Assembly: GCA_934271725.1 (NCBI GenBank)
Contig: CAKQSC010000038.1
Location: forward strand, 1 to 8,996
Length of the DNA stretch: 8,996 bases
Origin: an uncultured Clostridia bacterium
Lineage (GTDB): Bacteria; Bacillota; Clostridia; Christensenellales; Borkfalkiaceae
Direction of reading: 5' to 3'
Shown here: one piece after another, positions 5,253 to 8,996 of the stretch
Position numbering within the stretch: position 1 is the first letter of the stretch
Layout: the number at the start of each line of letters is the position of its first letter
Notes under the pieces: generated by a model
Seen by the model: the letters and a program-made list of their open reading frames with translations, nothing else
Told to the model about the DNA's origin: nothing
Databases searched by the model: none
Program-made: the position numbers and the translations under genes

Positions 5253-7210
5253 CAGAATATCGGGCTTCCGTCCTCTATGTCCGCCATAGGCGTTAAAAGG
5301 GTTACTTTGTCATCGTCGTTTTCGGCGCAGATAATCATTCCTTCGCTTAATATTCCGCAAAGTTTAACCGGCTTTAAGTTAGCCACCATAACTATCTTTT
5401 TACCTATAAGGTCTTCCGGCTTGTAATAATTCGCTATGCCCGAAACGACCGTTCTCTGCTCGTCGCCTACTTTAAGAGTAAACTTTAACAACTTGTTGCT
5501 TTTGGGGACTTTTTCGCACGCAAGCACTTTTGCGACTCTTAAATCCGTTTTGGAAAAATCTTCAAACGTCGTTTCCGCTTTCTTCGCGTGGTCGTGCGCA
5601 GTTTTTTTCTTTTCGTCCTTTTCGGGTTCTTTTTTAACCGTTTCTTTTTCTATTTCGGCAAGCACCGCTTTCGCGTCTATCCTTTGGAAAAGTATCTCCG
5701 GCGTTTCGGTTACTTTCGTGTCGTCCGTAAGTCCGAAAGTAGTCAAATCTTTAAAATCTCTTAAACTCTCGCCGAACTGCTTTGCAACCGCTTCCGCAGT
5801 ATCGGGAATAAACGGTTTAAGCAAACTCGCGCCTATCATAACGCTTTCTTTAAGGTTATACAGTACGGTTGCGAGTCTTGCGTGATTGCTTTCGTCTTTA
5901 AAAAGAACCCACGGAGCCGTTTCGTCTACGTATTTGTTCGCTCTTCTGAAAAGAGAAATAATCTCTTCGATAGCGTCTGCTATACGGAACTCGTCCATCG
6001 CTTTTTTTACTTTGCCGTACGTTGCCGTTACGACTTTTTTCAAATCGTCGTCGACGGGTTCGTTAACGTTTCCGTTTACCACCTTACCGCCGAAATATTT
6101 GTTGCTCATGGCAACCGTTCTCGAAACGAGGTTGCCGAACACGTTCGCAAGGTCGCCGTTTATTTTGTCAATCATTCCCTCGTAGGAAATAATGCCGTCG
6201 TTATCGCTCGGCATAGCCGTTAAAACGTAATACCTTACGGCGTCTTTACCGAAACGTTTAACCAAATCGTCGGCATAAATAACGTTGCCTTTACTCTTGC
6301 TCATCTTGTCGCCGTCCTGCAAAAGCCAACCGTGCCCGTAAACCTTTTTCGGCAAAGGCAAGCCTAACGCCATTAAAAATATCGGCCAGTATATGGTATG
6401 GAACCTTATAATATCTTTGCCTATCACGTGAACGTCGGCGGGCCAGAGTTTATTAAAGGTTTCGGAAGAGTTTCCGTCCGCGTCGTACCCGATGCCCGTT
6501 ATATAATTCGTCAACGCGTCAAGCCAGACGTATACCACGTGTTTCGGATCGAAATCTACGGGTATACCCCACTTGAAAGAAGTTCTCGAAACGCACAAAT
6601 CCTGCAAACCGGGTTTTAAAAAATTGTTCACCATTTCGTTTTTACGCGAAACGGGAGTTATAAACTCGGGGTGTTCGTCGTAATATTTCAAGAGTCTGTC
6701 CGCGTATTTACTCATTTTAAAGAAATACGCCTCTTCGCTCGCCTTGACGGCGGGCGTTCCGCAATCGGGACATTTTCCGTCTATAAGTTGGCTTTCGGTA
6801 AAAAAGGATTCGCAGGGTTTGCAATACCACCCCTCGTAAGAACCTTTATAAATATCACCTTGCTCGTAAAGTTTTTTGAATATTTTCCGGACTTGTTCTT
6901 CGTGATATTCGTCCGTCGTTCTTATAAACTTATCGTAAGACACGCCGACAAGATCCCATATACCTTTAATGATATTCGCAACGCCGTCTACGTAAGTTTT
7001 GGGATCTACCCCCGCGAGTTTCGCCTTGTCTTCTATTTTCTGACCGTGTTCGTCCGTTCCCGTCTGAAAAAAGACGTCGTATCCCTCGGCGCGTTTAAAC
7101 CTTGCTATCGAATCGGCAAGAATCGCCTCGTAGGTGTTGCCTATGTGCGGTTTGCTCGAAGTATACGCGATAGCCGTAGTTATATAATATTTTTGTTTAT
7201 CGGTTGCCAT
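5252..7210 (-). CDS. metG: Methionyl-tRNA synthetase with C-terminal tRNA-binding domain
   Basis: This class I synthetase charges tRNA-Met, including initiator tRNA, with methionine. The 652 residues show the HIGH motif as PHIGN at 21-25, a zinc knuckle with Cys 130, 133, 147 and 150 (YCKPC ... CPDC), and KMSKS at 302-306. Residues about 526-547 are a charged Lys/Glu linker, and 549-652 form an EMAP/Trbp111-type tRNA-binding domain (DFSKTDLRVAKV ... LKPVKLCGILSEGM) that usually mediates dimerisation. The frame is open 22 codons further upstream, but the ATG at 7210 is preferred: GGAGAAG precedes it at good distance, the protein starts with the expected YYITTAIAY strand, and the longer N-terminus (rich in Phe, Tyr, Lys) would overlap the promoter. 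It is the first gene of the operon with tatD, the radical SAM gene and rsmA. Identification is firm. Confidence 0.97.
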   Translation of the reverse strand: MATDKQKYYITTAIAYTSSKPHIGNTYEAILADSIARFKRAEGYDVFFQTGTDEHGQKIEDKAKLAGVDPKTYVDGVANIIKGIWDLVGVSYDKFIRTTDEYHEEQVRKIFKKLYEQGDIYKGSYEGWYCKPCESFFTESQLIDGKCPDCGTPAVKASEEAYFFKMSKYADRLLKYYDEHPEFITPVSRKNEMVNNFLKPGLQDLCVSRTSFKWGIPVDFDPKHVVYVWLDALTNYITGIGYDADGNSSETFNKLWPADVHVIGKDIIRFHTIYWPIFLMALGLPLPKKVYGHGWLLQDGDKMSKSKGNVIYADDLVKRFGKDAVRYYVLTAMPSDNDGIISYEGMIDKINGDLANVFGNLVSRTVAMSNKYFGGKVVNGNVNEPVDDDLKKVVTATYGKVKKAMDEFRIADAIEEIISLFRRANKYVDETAPWVLFKDESNHARLATVLYNLKESVMIGASLLKPFIPDTAEAVAKQFGESLRDFKDLTTFGLTDDTKVTETPEILFQRIDAKAVLAEIEKETVKKEPEKDEKKKTAHDHAKKAETTFEDFSKTDLRVAKVLACEKVPKSNKLLKFTLKVGDEQRTVVSGIANYYKPEDLIGKKIVMVANLKPVKLCGILSEGMIICAENDDDKVTLLTPMADIEDGSPIF

Positions 7211-7237
7211 AATCTTCTCCGGATAAGTTTTCTTTTT

Positions 7238-7266
7238 ATTATAACCTAATTTAATAAAAAAGTAAA
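7238..7266 (-). promoter_or_regulatory. Sigma-A type promoter for metG operon
   Basis: On the minus strand TTTACT (7261-7266, four of six consensus bases) lies 17 bases before a perfect TATAAT (7238-7243). The transcript would begin near 7231, only about 20 bases ahead of the metG ATG. That leaves no room for a T-box or SAM riboswitch, so metG here seems not to be controlled by such a leader. Confidence 0.7.
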
Positions 7267-7300
7267 ACATAAACAAAACTCTTCGGGCATAAAGTTTAAT

Positions 7301-7861
7301 ATGAACCTGATTTTTAGCGTTATAATAATAATTTCAAGCGTGATTTTATTTATTTTTCACCCGTCGGCGTTTCTTTCCGCGTTGGAAAACGGCGGGAAAA
7401 CCGCTTTCGATATTTCCGTTAAACTGATAGTCGTTTACGCGGTGTGGCTCGGCTTTTTTGAAGTGCTTAAAGAAACGGGGCTTAACCGCAAACTCGCAAA
7501 ACTTTTTAAACCCGTGATACGGTTTTTGTTCGGAAACGTGGGCGAGGAAACGGAATCCTTGATTTCTCTCAACGCTTCCTGCAATCTGTTGGGGTTAGGG
7601 GGCGCGTCCACCGCGCTGGGGCTCGACGCAATGAATAACCTTAAACGGACAAGCCCCGAAAAAACGCAATGCGCCCTTTTCATATTCAACGTATGCGCTT
7701 TGGGGCTTTTTCCGTCGACCGTAATAAGCCTGCGCGCCGAATATTCTTCTTTATATCCCGCAAGCATAATTTTACCGACCGTCGTGAACACCGCAATTGC
7801 TTTCGTGTTCGGAATAACGCTTGTAAAACTTTTTTATATCGGTGAAAAATGCAAAACTTAA
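7301..7861 (+). CDS. spmA: Spore maturation protein A
   Basis: SpmA is a membrane protein which, with SpmB, is needed for full dehydration of the spore core and heat resistance in Bacillus and Clostridium; the transported or sensed ligand is not known. The 186 residues (about 196 in Bacillus) contain the nucleoside-recognition 'Gate' domain signature NASCNLLGLGGASTALG at 91-107 and a second conserved block LFPSTVISLRA at 136-146. Hydrophobic segments lie near 3-20, 36-54, 125-143 and 155-178. The start at 7301 has only a weak ribosome site (AAAG six bases before), but it opens with a hydrophobic helix as expected. It diverges from metG across a 90-base gap. A sporulation sigma factor promoter is expected from the family; I could not identify one convincingly. 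Overlap with spmB confirms the pair. Confidence 0.93.
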   Translation: MNLIFSVIIIISSVILFIFHPSAFLSALENGGKTAFDISVKLIVVYAVWLGFFEVLKETGLNRKLAKLFKPVIRFLFGNVGEETESLISLNASCNLLGLGGASTALGLDAMNNLKRTSPEKTQCALFIFNVCALGLFPSTVISLRAEYSSLYPASIILPTVVNTAIAFVFGITLVKLFYIGEKCKT

Positions 7862-8364
7862 CCGCAAGAATAATCCCTTTTCTGTTCGTTGCGACCTTTT
7901 CTTTCGCGACGGTGAAAAAAGTCAACGTATACGACAAATTCGCACTCGGCGCAAAAAAAGCCGTACCCCTTGCGCTCGACGCGTTCCCTTACCTTTCCGC
8001 TATATTCGTAATGCTGACGCTTTTCGACGCAAGCGGAGTTTCTTTTGCTCTCACAAACTTTTTATCACCCGTGTTTGCTTTTTTCGGTATTCCGAAAGAA
8101 CTTACTTCGCTCGTTCTTATAAAACCCTTTTCGGGAACGGGAAGCCTTTCCGTTCTTGCGGAAGTCTACGCCAAATATTCGCCCGATTCTTTCATAGGCA
8201 AATGCGCTTCCGTAATATACTCTTCAACCGACACGGTGTTTTATATGTCCGCGCTTTATTATTCGGATCAAGGTTTTAAAAAACTGTACAAGCCTCTTCT
8301 GATAGGCTTGCTTTCGCAATTATTTTCCGCTCTTTCCGCCTGCGCCGTCTGCCTTGTTTTATAG
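7849..8364 (+). CDS. spmB: Spore maturation protein B
   Basis: SpmB is the partner of SpmA and shares the same Gate-type fold. The 171-residue product (about 178 in Bacillus) has the family hallmark KPFSGTGSLSVLAEV at 92-106 followed by STDTVFYMSALYY at 126-138, with hydrophobic segments near 8-20, 43-60, 68-79 and 149-171. The ATG at 7849 overlaps the last 13 bases of spmA in another frame and is preceded by GGTGA close to the ATG, so translation is probably coupled to spmA. The final codons (Val-Leu-stop) lie inside the first copy of a decayed direct repeat that continues after the stop. Identification is firm; the biochemical activity of the family is unresolved. Confidence 0.95.
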   Translation: MQNLTARIIPFLFVATFSFATVKKVNVYDKFALGAKKAVPLALDAFPYLSAIFVMLTLFDASGVSFALTNFLSPVFAFFGIPKELTSLVLIKPFSGTGSLSVLAEVYAKYSPDSFIGKCASVIYSSTDTVFYMSALYYSDQGFKKLYKPLLIGLLSQLFSALSACAVCLVL

Positions 8365-8485
8365 TTTTTAAGGCAACTCTTTGTTCCGAACATTTGTCGG
8401 CGACAACCGCACCGTTTACCTTATTTTATAGTTTTTCCCGTCCGCAACCTTTTTGTTCCGAGCCTTTGTTGACGGCGACCGCACC
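8352..8485 (+). repeat. Diverged direct repeat beginning inside the end of spmB
   Basis: Copy A (8352-8413) and copy B (8419-8485) share CCTTnTTTTATAGTTTTT at their left ends, then TTGTTCCGA and a GGCGAC-CGCACC right end, with insertions and substitutions between. The offset is 67 bases at the left and about 72 at the right. Copy A includes the last few codons and the stop of spmB, so copy B carries a relic of that 3' end. Confidence 0.6.
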
Positions 8486-8520
8486 CTTTTTTCCGAAAAC
8501 CACGTTCGTCGAAAATAACC

Positions 8521-8615
8521 GCCGGCAACGCTGTCATTTTTTAGCCCACCTGCCCGTAGAAAACGCCGCCGGCAACGTTGGCATTTTTTTAGAACACCTG
8601 CCCGTAGAAAGTGCC
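8521..8615 (+). repeat. Tandem direct repeat of 47 and 48 bp
   Basis: Copy 1 (8521-8567) and copy 2 (8568-8615) abut. Both start GCCGGCAACG, have a TCATTTTTT- or GCATTTTTTT-type T-run in the middle, and end with CACCTGCCCGTAGAAA plus a GCC. They differ by one T in the run and a handful of substitutions. On the minus strand each copy reads as a Shine-Dalgarno-like AGGTG followed by an ATG about ten bases on, but the frames end after at most some 37 codons. Confidence 0.8.
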
Positions 8616-8647
8616 GACTTATGCAACGATACGTTATCTATAAAAAC

Positions 8648-8677
8648 CGCCCCGCTCGGATTTTCCCGATCGGGGCG
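8648..8677. terminator. GC-rich hairpin, possible terminator of spmAB and read-through from the right
   Basis: CGCCCCGCTCGG (8648-8659) pairs with CCGATCGGGGCG (8666-8677) with one mismatch and a six-base loop. On the plus strand the T-run (8691-8698) comes 13 bases after the stem, weak for termination of spmAB, which ends 283 bases earlier. On the minus strand the stem is followed at once by GGTTTTTA, a better terminator arrangement. Confidence 0.5.
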
Positions 8678-8880
8678 CATATCGTTTATTCTTTTTTTAC
8701 CTCTCCGATACTTTTCAAGACCATATATGTTGATTACACGTATACGAATAGATTATACGATATATTATACGTTTGAATATCTTTATATAAATCCGTGTAA
8801 AATATTGTCGATTTTTTATAAAATCATAATTATACCGCATAAAATATCATTATATACATAATCGTATATCACAACAAAAG

Positions 8881-8915
8881 AAAAAGGGCTTATTCGTTTG
8901 GAATAAGTCCTTTTT
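8881..8915 (-). terminator. Terminator following the 5S rRNA gene
   Basis: A stem of about 15 pairs, with one G-U pair, is formed by 8881-8895 and 8901-8915 around the loop GTTTG. On the minus strand the stem ends in a run of Ts continuing CTTTTGTTG. It starts right after the 3' end of the 5S rRNA and would terminate the rRNA operon. Confidence 0.85.
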
Positions 8916-8916
8916 A

Positions 8917-8996
8917 GTGGAAGTGGCAATTACATATCCTCCCGTGCAGTCACCCGCAAAGTACTTTCTGCGCAAGCGAGCTTAACTTCTGTGTTC
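8917..8996 (-). rRNA. rrf: 5S ribosomal RNA, 3' two-thirds, cut by the window edge
   Basis: Read on the minus strand the edge begins GAACACAGAAGTTAAGC, a near-exact match to the conserved GAACACGGAAGTTAAGC loop of bacterial 5S rRNA. It continues through CGCTTGCGC, GAAAGTACT, GCGGGTGACTGC, CGGGAGGATATG and ends GCCACTTCCAC, the 3' strand of the terminal helix. About 80 of roughly 117 bases are present; the 5' end is outside the window. The exact 3' end is uncertain by a few bases. The gene is probably the last of a 16S-23S-5S operon lying to the right, but only 5S is seen. Confidence 0.95.

Larger units (their letters stand above)
8365..8916. other. Gene-free interval between spmB and 5S rRNA
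   Basis: The region joins two convergent units. It holds two separate decayed duplications (8352-8485 and 8521-8615), a GC-rich hairpin (8648-8677), an AT-rich stretch at about 8720-8880 with several TATACG-type motifs including the palindrome CGTATACG, and the rRNA terminator (8881-8915). The frame open at 8394-8861 on the plus strand has no ribosome site and no family resemblance, and I do not accept it. No tRNA was recognised. Confidence 0.7.

Noticed and set aside
7211..7276. 22-codon N-terminal extension of metG (MFMFYFFIKL start)
   Set aside because: It overlaps the promoter, while the ATG at 7210 has a good ribosome site and gives the normal N-terminus.
7268..7295. CATAAACA and CATAAAGT as possible sigma-E -10 boxes for spmAB
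   Set aside because: The second would place the transcript start inside spmA and neither has a convincing -35 at the right distance, so I do not claim a promoter.
8394..8861. Plus-strand frame of 155 codons after spmB
   Set aside because: It spans two sets of DNA repeats, a hairpin and AT-rich sequence, with no ribosome site and low-complexity C-terminus.

Overview
The window suggests an anaerobic, spore-forming member of the Bacillota, class Clostridia, probably an uncultured gut-type lineage. The reasons are a spmA-spmB sporulation pair, an ECF-type vitamin transporter subunit, a type III pantothenate kinase, a zinc-ribbon methionyl-tRNA synthetase with a C-terminal tRNA-binding domain, and the conserved Firmicutes block metG-tatD-rsmA. 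The organism is inferred from gene content only; no taxon-specific marker is complete here.

Layout, left to right. (1) At 1-558 is the 3' part of an HtrA/DegP-like serine protease with a PDZ domain, cut by the window edge. (2) At 559-1129 is a gene-free stretch holding a strong hairpin terminator, an 81-bp tandem repeat (three copies plus a stub) and a 14-bp perfect hairpin. (3) At 1130-1336, minus strand, is a 68-residue membrane-anchored protein with 12 cysteines and a Gly-rich tail. (4) At 1441-2974, plus strand, a good sigma-A promoter drives an ECF transporter S component and coaX; together they look like a vitamin B5 uptake and phosphorylation pair, so the S component is probably PanT-like. 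(5) At 3058-7210, minus strand, is the operon metG - tatD - radical SAM gene - rsmA, with junctions that overlap by one base or abut exactly. It starts at a promoter at 7238-7266 and ends at a two-way terminator shared with coaX. (6) At 7301-8364, plus strand, are spmA and spmB, overlapping by 13 bases. (7) At 8365-8916 is a gene-free region with two different decayed duplications, a hairpin and AT-rich sequence. (8) At the right edge, minus strand, is the 3' part of a 5S rRNA gene with its terminator, presumably the end of an rRNA operon lying outside the window.

Most of the window is core housekeeping: translation (metG, rsmA, 5S), CoA supply (S component, coaX), and sporulation (spmAB). 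The less described elements are the TatD-associated radical SAM protein in the position where RNase M5 is often found, the Cys-rich miniprotein, the 81-bp repeat array, and the duplicated DNA that begins inside the last codons of spmB. I did not find convincing evidence of a wholly new multi-gene system.
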